A DNA stretch of 64,000 nt from Acidimicrobiales bacterium. GTDB lineage: Bacteria > Actinomycetota > Acidimicrobiia > Acidimicrobiales > JACCXE01. The number at the start of each line of letters is the position of its first letter. Position 1 is the stretch's first letter. Shown one piece after another: positions 25,001-31,823 of the stretch. The position numbers and the translations under genes are program-made. The notes under the pieces were generated by a model. The model was not told where the DNA came from. It saw only the letters and a list, made by a program, of their open reading frames with translations, and did no database searches. The stretch lies in assembly GCA_035546775.1 (NCBI GenBank), contig DASZWD010000061.1, forward strand, positions 16,863-80,862, in the 5' to 3' direction.

Positions 25001-25552
25001 GACCTTGCCGAGACGCGGCTGGCATTCCGTAGCCGCATCCTCGACTACCTGTGGGCGGGACTCCCGGTCGTCACGACGGGAGGCGACGTGTTCGCCGACA
25101 TCGTCGAGCGCGAAGACCTCGGCATCGTCGTCGCACCGGGTGACGTGAACGGCCTGGCGCGCGCCATCGTCGACTTGTTGCGCGATCCGGAACGACGCCG
25201 CGAGGCCTCGGCGCGCGCGATCCAGGTTGCCGACTCCATGACGTGGGCCGACAACGTGGCGCCGCTGCGCCGCGTCGCCCTGGAGCCGTGGCGGTGGCGT
25301 CAGACGCGGGCCGCACGCCAGCGCGGTCGCATCGTCACCCAGGACGTGCAGATGCTGCTCGACGACCGCGACGCAGAGGTGGCGCGCCATCGCGCCTTCA
25401 CCGACGAGCTGTTCTTCCTGCGCAAGCACGTCGAAGAACTCGAGGCGATCGTCGAGCACAAGGACCGCCCCTACGCCATCGCCCGCAAGGCGCCGGGCGT
25501 ACAGAAGATCGTCGGCGTGGCGCGCCGGGCCCGCGGGCAGTCGCGCCAGTAA
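22025..25552 (+). CDS. Trifunctional protein: methyltransferase, GT2 and GT4 domains
   Basis: This 1175-residue cytosolic protein has three catalytic units. Residues ~1-200 are a class I SAM methyltransferase: IRILDVGDPFGTIASIF, LPFADNSFDLVCSHDVLEHL. Residues ~330-600 are a GT2: VAVVLVNFNGIEHLPPCLES, VVDNGSTDGSLEL, FINNDMRADPRW, GGFDPKFFAYFEDVDFGWR. Residues ~695-1090 are a GT4-like unit paralogous to the gene upstream: RVLFISANEVGEKMRGPAIR, LWGGGVWDWFDPISVVEAF, SRILDYLWAGLPVVTTGGDV. The end is a predicted coiled coil (QMLLDDRDAEVARHRAF, FLRKHVEELEAIVEHK). GTG at 22025 was chosen for its -10 box and because it starts just after the previous gene. It may build and cap the chain exported by Wzm/Wzt. 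Confidence 0.9.
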   Translation: MRWLRSQSFDLYSRYSHVFQIRRTSLPPERIRILDVGDPFGTIASIFPEDETVSLDVYQDNPNTDGHAHILGSGFELPFADNSFDLVCSHDVLEHLPPQRRTEFLAELLRVSRGPVVAVAPWFDPRSVRVEHLVNSYFVAKLGHTLAPLDEHTEFSLPDGDAITAWLADRGIDYRLFGDGWLFHWVALYYLKAHLLIRGAEDVLHRIDALCNDLLLETDHRPPHYRTTLVLRPPATLPDLPAHVPLPAKDQLRDDVDELTEVAMSLAEALRPEEDPLSPRSRLAAWIEARQHADSDAQRTLAASLATVFERLRHRPSPDEAELLPPASPAGRRVAVVLVNFNGIEHLPPCLESLAAQDYPRELVEVIVVDNGSTDGSLELLANDYPWVKVLPQGYNTGFAPAVTTGVEASGSECVAFINNDMRADPRWLSELVAAYAPANGVVCVAGQIRGWDGDKVDFVDAVVNFYGMGDQVGYGKPLEDVDARDGAPLLFACGGSMLVSREVYLNTGGFDPKFFAYFEDVDFGWRLWLLGYEVRFAENAITFHRMHGTSSRFAQHQRMLLYERNALRAVIKNYGDDTLARVLAPALLVMIDRAVQRGDLPANRDAYDPGGDTAPTEEVSRITLSHLHAIHDLLTDIDGLIAERSKIQRARRREDDDILALFGSPFSPVLTDREHVDVQRKVVDGFGLAKVFERHRAKRVLFISANEVGEKMRGPAIRAFEMAKALSSTTNVAVAAPGETNTEVDGVPIYGYPDETTLVRLASAAEVVVLQGYQLREYPKLANVETVLVADMYDPFLFENAELHGEGAAADLALRQDASVLNELLDACDYFICASERQRDYWLGMLSSRGRLDSVTYATDPTLRQLIDVVPFGLPRHRPRHPEPVLKGVHPKIGVDDLVVLWGGGVWDWFDPISVVEAFRLVLHRVPNAKLYFLGLQLSSPDVPPMRMAEAVVHHVAALGLDDAVVFGDWTGYDEREAFLVESDIAISAARDLAETRLAFRSRILDYLWAGLPVVTTGGDVFADIVEREDLGIVVAPGDVNGLARAIVDLLRDPERRREASARAIQVADSMTWADNVAPLRRVALEPWRWRQTRAARQRGRIVTQDVQMLLDDRDAEVARHRAFTDELFFLRKHVEELEAIVEHKDRPYAIARKAPGVQKIVGVARRARGQSRQ

Positions 25553-25560
25553 CCGGGCGC

Positions 25561-25577
25561 GCCGCGCTTAGCGCGGC
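25561..25577. terminator. Short hairpin between convergent genes
   Basis: GCCGCGC-TTA-GCGCGGC forms a 7-bp GC stem in the 15-nt gap between the two convergent genes and overlaps the stop of the minus-strand DUF2304 gene. It has no U-tract, so a terminator role is tentative. Confidence 0.35.
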
Positions 25578-25942
25578 TCGCCGACGTTGTCGCCGGGCGA
25601 CGGCGACTCTGCTTTTTCGGCGGTGACGAGGGCGATGTACTCGGCCAGCGTTCGCACGCGCTCTTCGAGGCGCGACAACTCCCAGGAGAAGTGCACGACG
25701 ACGAGTAGCAGGACGAGGATCGCCAGCATGAACAGCAGCGCCGGCGCATAGTCGACCCCGACCGCCGACGCCGTCCGATCCAGCAGGCCGGGCACCACGG
25801 CGAGCACGAGCGCTCCCAGACCGAGGCCCAGCCAGATGAAGCTGTACTTGGCGCGCATCTGCCGGCGCCGCACGAGGCGGAGCACGAAGCCGACGAGCCC
25901 GATGGCGAGCAGCAGCACGAAGATGTGGGCCCGTCCGCTCAT
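25568..25942 (-). CDS. DUF2304 membrane protein
   Basis: This 124-residue protein has an N-terminal helix (HIFVLLLAIGLVGFVLRLV), a second (SFIWLGLGLGALVLAVVPGLL) and a third (ALLFMLAILVLLLVVVHFSW), then a cytosolic coiled coil (LSRLEERVRTLAEYIALV). This is the DUF2304 pattern, a family that usually sits beside a DPM-type GT2 as here and may hold that enzyme or its lipid product at the membrane. Its ATG overlaps the GT2 stop as ATGA. Confidence 0.88.
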   Translation of the reverse strand: MSGRAHIFVLLLAIGLVGFVLRLVRRRQMRAKYSFIWLGLGLGALVLAVVPGLLDRTASAVGVDYAPALLFMLAILVLLLVVVHFSWELSRLEERVRTLAEYIALVTAEKAESPSPGDNVGEPR

Positions 25943-26700
25943 CCGCGCGTTCCCGTGGGTTGGCGGCGGCTGCGTGACGCGGACACCACGAGGACGATCA
26001 TGAGTCGCACGTAGTGGTAAATCAAGCGGAAGCGCCGGTTCGACGGCGCGCCGCCCGTTCGTTGATGCATCGCCGTCGGCACCTCGCCGACGCGGAAGTT
26101 GGCGTAGCACGCCAGGAGTAGCGATTCGACCGACTCCATGTAGTCGAGTGGGTAGCTGCGGGCGAAGAATTCGATGACGGGTCGCGAGAACGCCCGGAAG
26201 CCGGACGACGTGTCGCTGAAGCGCTGACCGGCGAGGATGTAGAGCAGCAACCGCAGCATCCCCATGGCGCCCCGGCGCGTACGCCCGGCGTCGTATTCAC
26301 CCGCACCGGCGAAGCGGCTGCCGATCACCATGTCGAAGCCGGAGTCCAGTGCGTCGAGCAGGTGGCCGATCTCGCGCGCATCGTGCTGGCCGTCGCCGTC
26401 GAACTGGATGCAGCGTTCGTAGCCGTGTGCCCGGGCGTAGGCGAACCCGGTGCGCAGCGCGCCGCCGATGCCCAAGTTGAACGGCAGCGTCGCGACGGTC
26501 GCGCCGTGGGCGTAGGCAACCTCGGCGGTGGCGTCGGTGGCGCCGTCCACTACGACCAGCACGTCGAGGGTGGGCGCGAACTGCTTGAGGTCGGCGATGA
26601 CACCCGGCAGTGACTCCTCCTCGTTGTACGCGGGGATGATCACGAGCGTGTTCGAACGCGGCGCCAAGTTGGCGCGCCGGATGCTGGGCGTCGCCGTCAC
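25939..26700 (-). CDS. DPM-type family 2 glycosyltransferase
   Basis: This 253-residue enzyme resembles polyprenyl-phosphate mannose/glucose synthases. Motifs are LVIIPAYNEEESLPGVI, VLVVVDGATDATAEVA, GIGGALRTGFAYARAHGYE, QFDGDGQHDAREIGHLLDAL and VIGSRFAGAGEY, then DTSSGFRAFSRPVIEFF. It lacks the C-terminal membrane anchor of larger DPM enzymes; the neighbouring DUF2304 protein may supply one. GTG at 26700 overlaps the lipoprotein stop as GTGA. Confidence 0.88.
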   Translation of the reverse strand: MTATPSIRRANLAPRSNTLVIIPAYNEEESLPGVIADLKQFAPTLDVLVVVDGATDATAEVAYAHGATVATLPFNLGIGGALRTGFAYARAHGYERCIQFDGDGQHDAREIGHLLDALDSGFDMVIGSRFAGAGEYDAGRTRRGAMGMLRLLLYILAGQRFSDTSSGFRAFSRPVIEFFARSYPLDYMESVESLLLACYANFRVGEVPTAMHQRTGGAPSNRRFRLIYHYVRLMIVLVVSASRSRRQPTGTRG

Positions 26701-27683
26701 GGCCCCGAAGTCGTCGTCGTCGTTGCCGGCGGAGCCGTCGTCGGCGGCGTCGTCGTGGTGACGTGCGTGGTCGTCGTCGCCGGTGCCGCGGTCGTCGTCG
26801 TGTGGCGGATGGTGGTCGTGGTGCGCCCCGTCTTCGACGTCGTCGTCGTCTCGTTGACGAAGTCGACGGTCGTGGAGGTGGTCGTCGTCGATCCCTGTTT
26901 CGTCCGGTCGCACAGGCAGTTGGCGCCCACGAAGATGTCGATCTGTTTGCCGGTATGGATGTCGACCACGGTGAAGCTGTCGACGGTGCGCCCGCTGGTG
27001 ACGGCGACGAGCTTCTTGGGGTCGAAGCCGTCCCACTTCGTGCCGCGGTACTTCGGCGACGACGCCGGCACCGGGGGCGTCAGCGGGCTGAAGGCGGCGC
27101 AGCGCACGCGCGGGATGCCCTGCGCGTCGACCATCACCGCGGTGCCGTGCTGGAGGACGGCCTGGAACGCCGGCGATCGGTTGCCCGAGAACGCATGGTC
27201 GGTGACCCGCGTGTCGTTACGCAGGATGACCGAGGTCAACTCGCCGACGTAGGTGGTGATGTCCTCGGCCGCAAGTTTCGAGCCGCCGCTCCACGTGAGG
27301 TCGCTGTCGGTGTTGAGGGCGTCGACCCACGCCTGGGCGGTGGCGTCGTGGTCGAGCAGTGACGCCACGGCGGCGTTCGGGTCGCACGCCTGCTGGGATC
27401 CCGAACCGCCGTACAGGCCGGCCGTCGTCCCCGCGATCGAGCGCAGCCCCTGCGTCGACGATCCGCCGGTGGTCCCGGCGACGCCGATCGCCGGCACGGG
27501 CGCCAGGGCGACGCTGTGCGTGAACGTGTTCGGCCCGGACTCCGTCAGGGCTTCGAGGAAGACGTCGCCGCCTTTGGGATGGAGGCGATCGCCTTGGCTC
27601 GCGCCGCCCGACCCGCCGCTACAGGCGGCGGCCGACAGCAGTACGAGAACCGGCACGAGCAGGCGCAGTCGGGGGCAACGCAC
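26697..27683 (-). CDS. Lipoprotein, DUF6777-like, with Thr-rich tail
   Basis: The 328-residue protein begins with a lipoprotein signal (LRLLVPVLVLLSAAACSGG), so it is lipidated and anchored outside the membrane. The body contains PKGGDVFLEALTESGPNTF, QACDPNAAVASLLDHDA, VILRNDTRVTDHAFSGNRSP, VLQHGTAVMVDAQGIPRVRC and SPLTPP, which I associate with the actinobacterial DUF6777 family; that naming is from memory. Four Cys in the mature part may form disulfides. The last ~65 residues are almost only T, S, P and A and may be a wall-spanning or O-glycosylated stalk. GTG 27683 is chosen by its -10 box. Confidence 0.75.
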   Translation of the reverse strand: MRCPRLRLLVPVLVLLSAAACSGGSGGASQGDRLHPKGGDVFLEALTESGPNTFTHSVALAPVPAIGVAGTTGGSSTQGLRSIAGTTAGLYGGSGSQQACDPNAAVASLLDHDATAQAWVDALNTDSDLTWSGGSKLAAEDITTYVGELTSVILRNDTRVTDHAFSGNRSPAFQAVLQHGTAVMVDAQGIPRVRCAAFSPLTPPVPASSPKYRGTKWDGFDPKKLVAVTSGRTVDSFTVVDIHTGKQIDIFVGANCLCDRTKQGSTTTTSTTVDFVNETTTTSKTGRTTTTIRHTTTTAAPATTTTHVTTTTPPTTAPPATTTTTSGP

Positions 27684-27691
27684 GACTGCAC

Positions 27692-27697
27692 AAACTA
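27692..27697 (-). promoter_or_regulatory. -10 box TAGTTT sharing the upstream stop codon
   Basis: On the minus strand TAGTTT begins with the TAG stop of the YfhO-like gene and ends 8 nt before the lipoprotein GTG. Confidence 0.5.
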
Positions 27698-30025
27698 GAT
27701 GGCGGGGTGGTCCGATCCCGTGATCGGGCGCCGTTCCGGCACCACTACGAGGCCGAACGCGACCAGCACGGCGAGGGCCCCGACGGCGCGGCCCTGCGCC
27801 GTCGCCGGGTTGCGGTAACGCCAGTTGACGGTGTGGGTGCCGGATGGGACGACGACGGCCCGGAAGACGCCGTCGGCGCGCAGCACGCGGGTGCGGTGGC
27901 CGTCGACGCTCGCCGTCCACCCGCGGTCGTAACGGCCGGACACGCGCAACACGCTCGTGCCGTCGGCGCGGACGGTGTAGCGCTGCGTGTCGGCCGTGGC
28001 GTGCACGAGGTGCACCCGGCCCCTCCCGCCCGCAGGCTGTGAGAGGCCCTGAACGTAGGCCACGCTCGCGATGTCCTGCGGCGCCTGCTTGAGATGACGC
28101 CACACTTCGGCGTCGCTGGCGGGCACGCCGCGCACGAGCGTCGCCGGTCCGAGCGCGTTCGGCCGGTGCAGGATGCGAACTGGGCCTTCGGTGCCGACGA
28201 CGGGGTAGGGCAACGGCGTCGTGATCCCGGGGTCGACGAGCACGGTCGTCACGTCGAGGGCGTCGAGCAGCGGTGAGGTCAGCGCCGGCGCCGTCGTCAG
28301 CGGCGGCTCGACGTTGGTCGCCTCGGCGAAGTCGCCGTGTTGCTCGACGACGTTCATGTAGCGGTCAATGTCCTTGGGAAAGAACACGGCCCAGCCCGAC
28401 GCGTCGGACAGACGATAGGCGAGCGGCACGTCGGCGAGCACCGGCGGCAACTGGGTCAACGCCGGCGTGTACCGGATGAGGCGGCCGTGCGCCGCCGCGG
28501 CGCGCAGCTGCGCCAGCGGCAAGAGAGCGTCGGACTCGCGGTGGGCGCCGTACCAGGTGGTGGTGTGGGCCACGCCTTCGGCGAGGACGACGACGGTGGC
28601 GAGGCCGAGAGCGGCGCGCGCCGCGTTGCGGCCGCGCAGATTGGCGGCGACGAACACCAGCGCCGCCAGCACCACGACGAAGGCACAGTCGCTGGCGAAG
28701 CGGCGCGCCGGCACGCTCGTCTTCACGATGCCCACGACGACGGGCAGGGTGGCGAGTCCGGCGATCGCAATCGCCGCGACGGAAACGGCGCGGCGGGCGT
28801 CACGCGCCCGGTCGTAGAGCGCGCTCAGCCCGACGGCAGCCAGCGGCAGCACGAACCAGCCGAACAGCGAGATCCACCGCCCGGAGTTGCGGAAGTGGTT
28901 GTAGCCGGGCACGACGGCGTAGAGCACGCGGTGGATGGGGCCGACGAAGCTGAGCACGGCCACGGCCGCCGCCGCACCGACCGTCACCGCCACGTCGCGC
29001 CGCCGCCGCGCCACGACGATCGCCCCGGCGGCCAGCATCAGCGCACCGACGCCGATGAAGGGCGAGTCGACCTCGTATTCGACGTTCTCGACGTGGCCCC
29101 AGTTGAAGCCGTCGGGGTGGCGCCACGTCGGCAGGACGAGGCGGAACACGTCGCCGCTCGGCAGGTGCGTCTGCGTCGTCGACGTCACGGGCTCCTGGGT
29201 CCGCAGGATCAGGTTCGACGCCGCCAGCGTCGGAATCAGGGCTGGCGCCGCGAGCGCGGCCGCCAGGGCCGCCCCGGCACCGATGCGTGCCCCCGCGCGG
29301 GCGATAGGGCGCCACCCGCCTCCGGCGGCGAGCGCCAGCACAACGCCGTAGCCGGCGCAGGCCAGGCTCAGGTAGTAGGCGAACTGGGTGCCCCCGCCGA
29401 GCCAGGACATCGCCAGCGGCACACCCATGGCGGCGACACCGCGCCATCGGCGCTGCGTCACGGCGTAGTGCGTGCCCGCCAGGGCCAGGCCGCTCCAGCT
29501 GATCGACACGAGGTGGCTGAGATGCGTCGACAGGTGCACGAGCATGCTGACGACGAAGCCGCCGAGCCCCCCGATGAGCGCGGCGAGAAAACGCGCCCCG
29601 AGCCGCCGCGCCAACGCGTACACGCCGATCGCCGCGATGACGAGGTGGGCCCACACGAACGCGTTGTAGCCGTCGAACGGTGCGAGGTAGCGATCGAACC
29701 ACGTCAGCGGATACGTCGTGGAGACATTGCCGTTGGGCTCGACGCGCACGCCGCCGAGGATGTCGGGGTTCCACTCCGGCACGTGACCCGTCCGCAACTC
29801 GCGCCCCGTCCAGGCCCACCACCCGAGGAACTGGAAGGGCGCGTCGCTCGGAGACGCCACGTGCACGTGAGGCGCCGGCGGCAGGCTGCGCCACGGCTCG
29901 ACGGCTTCGAGGATGTCGACTTCGAGCAGCGTGCGGCCCGGCCGGATCGACGGCGCCAACAGCGCAGCGCCCACGACCATGTACACCACCAGCGCCGCCG
30001 CCCAGCGCGGCCGCGTGCGCGTCAT
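27695..30025 (-). CDS. Large YfhO-like multi-pass membrane protein
   Basis: This 776-residue protein has about twelve hydrophobic helices up to residue ~480 and a ~250-residue external domain, then a last helix (GRAVGALAVLVAFGLVVV). The first loop ILEAVEPWRSLPP and the later GRELRTGHVPEWNPDILGG, plus the end motif DRGWTASVDGHRTRVLRADG, match the YfhO/GT-C-like family, whose members transfer sugars from polyprenyl-phosphate donors outside the membrane. A DPM-type GT2 nearby could supply such a donor. ATG 30025 lies 8 nt after the epimerase stop. Confidence 0.82.
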   Translation of the reverse strand: MTRTRPRWAAALVVYMVVGAALLAPSIRPGRTLLEVDILEAVEPWRSLPPAPHVHVASPSDAPFQFLGWWAWTGRELRTGHVPEWNPDILGGVRVEPNGNVSTTYPLTWFDRYLAPFDGYNAFVWAHLVIAAIGVYALARRLGARFLAALIGGLGGFVVSMLVHLSTHLSHLVSISWSGLALAGTHYAVTQRRWRGVAAMGVPLAMSWLGGGTQFAYYLSLACAGYGVVLALAAGGGWRPIARAGARIGAGAALAAALAAPALIPTLAASNLILRTQEPVTSTTQTHLPSGDVFRLVLPTWRHPDGFNWGHVENVEYEVDSPFIGVGALMLAAGAIVVARRRRDVAVTVGAAAAVAVLSFVGPIHRVLYAVVPGYNHFRNSGRWISLFGWFVLPLAAVGLSALYDRARDARRAVSVAAIAIAGLATLPVVVGIVKTSVPARRFASDCAFVVVLAALVFVAANLRGRNAARAALGLATVVVLAEGVAHTTTWYGAHRESDALLPLAQLRAAAAHGRLIRYTPALTQLPPVLADVPLAYRLSDASGWAVFFPKDIDRYMNVVEQHGDFAEATNVEPPLTTAPALTSPLLDALDVTTVLVDPGITTPLPYPVVGTEGPVRILHRPNALGPATLVRGVPASDAEVWRHLKQAPQDIASVAYVQGLSQPAGGRGRVHLVHATADTQRYTVRADGTSVLRVSGRYDRGWTASVDGHRTRVLRADGVFRAVVVPSGTHTVNWRYRNPATAQGRAVGALAVLVAFGLVVVPERRPITGSDHPAI

Positions 30026-30033
30026 GCGCCGGA

Positions 30034-31068
30034 TCAGATCGTCCCGTCGTGCACGGCCTGCACGATCCACGGCACCACTTCGTCGAGCATCTCGTCGAGC
30101 GTGGTGGTGGCTTCGAAGCCGAGGACGCGCTTGGCCTTCTCGACCGACGGCACGCGCCTGGCGACGTCGTGTTCGAAGCCCGGATCGCTGACGAAGCTGA
30201 AGGGCTTGGCGCCGCCGTGCACCTTGTTCCAGATCACTTCGGCGAGTTGGAGCACCGTCGTCGACTCGGCCGTCGACAGGTTGAAGTCGTCGTTGCGGGC
30301 GTCGGGATGCGACATCGCCGTCACGATCCCGCGCGCCAGGTCGCCGCCATAGGTGTAGTGCCGAACCTGGCTGCCGTCGCCCAGGATGTGCAGCGGGTCC
30401 TGTCCCTTGACCGTCTTCTGCACGAGGTCGGGCACGACGTGGCTCATGGCCAGCTTCACGTTCCCCGACATCACGTCGACGTCACCGAGGGCGCGGCGCT
30501 CGCCGATACCGACGCAGTTGAACGGCCGCACGATCGTGTACGGCAGCTGGTACTGGTCCCACGCGGCGCGGGCGTAGTACTCGACGGCCAGCTTCTGGAA
30601 GCCGTAAGACGACAGCGGCGGCGGGATCTTGCGCTCGTCGCCCTCGGTCGAGGGCCAGTGGTCCGTCGACTCGAACACCATCGACGAGCTCATATACGTC
30701 ACCTTTTGAAGCCGACCAGCCTTGTGCGCTTCGATGGCGGCGTCACACGTCGTCGCCATGATCCGCTCGTTGGCGGCCAACAGGTCGTAGGCGTAGGTGT
30801 GGAAGTACGAGATGCCGCCGATGAGGGCGGCACCGGCGATGAGGTGGTCGACGTCCATCAGCGTCTCGGTCATGAGGTCGATGTCGCGGCAGTCGCCCTC
30901 GATGAAGGTGTAGTTGGCGTCGCTGTCGTAGCTCTTGGTGACGCGGCCGTACTTGCTGAGGTTGTCGATGCCCACGACGCGGTAGCCGCGGCTCAACAAC
31001 TCCTCGACGATGTAGCCGCCGATGAACCCGGCTGAACCGGTGACGAGAACGGACTCCTGCTCGGTCAC
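30034..31068 (-). CDS. NAD-dependent nucleotide-sugar epimerase/dehydratase
   Basis: This 344-residue extended SDR has VLVTGSAGFIGGYIVEELLS, GIDNLSKYGRV, a loop LIAGAALIGGISYFHTYAYD, MSSSMVFEST, SYGFQKLAVEYYA (Tyr-Lys) and RPFNCVGIGE. The product is unknown; it is not a standard RfbB or GalE. GTG 31068 overlaps the GT2 stop as GTGA and has a plausible GGAAG 7 nt upstream. It forms a trio with the GT2 and sugar dehydrogenase just upstream. Confidence 0.85.
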   Translation of the reverse strand: MTEQESVLVTGSAGFIGGYIVEELLSRGYRVVGIDNLSKYGRVTKSYDSDANYTFIEGDCRDIDLMTETLMDVDHLIAGAALIGGISYFHTYAYDLLAANERIMATTCDAAIEAHKAGRLQKVTYMSSSMVFESTDHWPSTEGDERKIPPPLSSYGFQKLAVEYYARAAWDQYQLPYTIVRPFNCVGIGERRALGDVDVMSGNVKLAMSHVVPDLVQKTVKGQDPLHILGDGSQVRHYTYGGDLARGIVTAMSHPDARNDDFNLSTAESTTVLQLAEVIWNKVHGGAKPFSFVSDPGFEHDVARRVPSVEKAKRVLGFEATTTLDEMLDEVVPWIVQAVHDGTI

Positions 31069-31823
31069 GAAACTGCTTCCTTTCGCGCGGCCTTGGCCCG
31101 CACTTGGTCGAGGGTGAGCTGGGGTCCGAAGGCGAAGCGGTACCAGCGCAAATAGCGCGGCAGCCACGCCGCCATCTTGAAGTTGCTGACGCCGAAGGTG
31201 CGGTCGAGCCAGATCGTGGGTAGCTCGGCGATCGGCAGGCGCAGCCGGCGCGCCTTGGCCACGAGTTCGAGGCCGACCTCGAAGCCGTCGTCGGAGTCGA
31301 TGCCGACGTCCTGCACGAACCGGCGGTTGTACGCCTTGAACGAGTTGGTGGCGTCGTGCGTTCCCGCGCGGGCGAGCGTGTACAGCGAGCGGCCCGCGGC
31401 GCGCGACAAGAAGCTCTTGAACGCCGGCCCACCCACCTGCTGGCCGCCGCGCATGTAGCGCGACGCCGCCGCAATTACGACGCCGCGCTCGACCAGACGG
31501 GTCAACTGGTCGATCTGCTGCGGGTCGTCACACCCGTCGGCCATCGTCACGACGACGACCTCGGCGCGCGCCGCGTCGATGCCAAAACGAATGGCGCGGG
31601 CGGGACCGCGCCCGTACGTGTTCACCGTCGGCAGCAGCCGCGCCTCGCTGCGGGCGTACTTCTCGAGATAGGGCATGGTCGAGTCGTCGGCGCTGTCGAC
31701 GACGACGAGCACCTCGCAGGGCAGCGTCACGGCTTCGAAGATGCGGTCGAGGTGCGGCAGGATCGCCTCGCCCTCTTCGTAGGCGGTGACGACGACTGAA
31801 ACCCGCGGCTCGGCCGATGTCAT
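31065..31823 (-). CDS. Family 2 glycosyltransferase (DPM-like)
   Basis: This 252-residue GT-A enzyme begins VSVVVTAYEEGEAILPHLDR, with VLVVVDSADDSTMPYLEKYA, GRGPARAIRFGIDAARAE, MADGCDDPQQIDQL and AASRYMRGGQQVGGPAFKSF, then ATNSFKAYNRRFVQDVGI. It resembles DPM/GtrB-type transferases without a membrane anchor. ATG at 31823 overlaps the stop of the upstream dehydrogenase as ATGA, and its own stop overlaps the epimerase. Confidence 0.87.
   Translation of the reverse strand: MTSAEPRVSVVVTAYEEGEAILPHLDRIFEAVTLPCEVLVVVDSADDSTMPYLEKYARSEARLLPTVNTYGRGPARAIRFGIDAARAEVVVVTMADGCDDPQQIDQLTRLVERGVVIAAASRYMRGGQQVGGPAFKSFLSRAAGRSLYTLARAGTHDATNSFKAYNRRFVQDVGIDSDDGFEVGLELVAKARRLRLPIAELPTIWLDRTFGVSNFKMAAWLPRYLRWYRFAFGPQLTLDQVRAKAARKEAVS

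Noticed and set aside
26700..26900. Low-complexity GTCGTC-like DNA
   Set aside because: It codes for the Thr-rich tail of the lipoprotein; not a microsatellite of its own.
28337..30352. Long open frame antisense to the YfhO-like gene
   Set aside because: Its product is R/H/G/Q-rich and low complexity; the minus-strand membrane protein has a clear family pattern.
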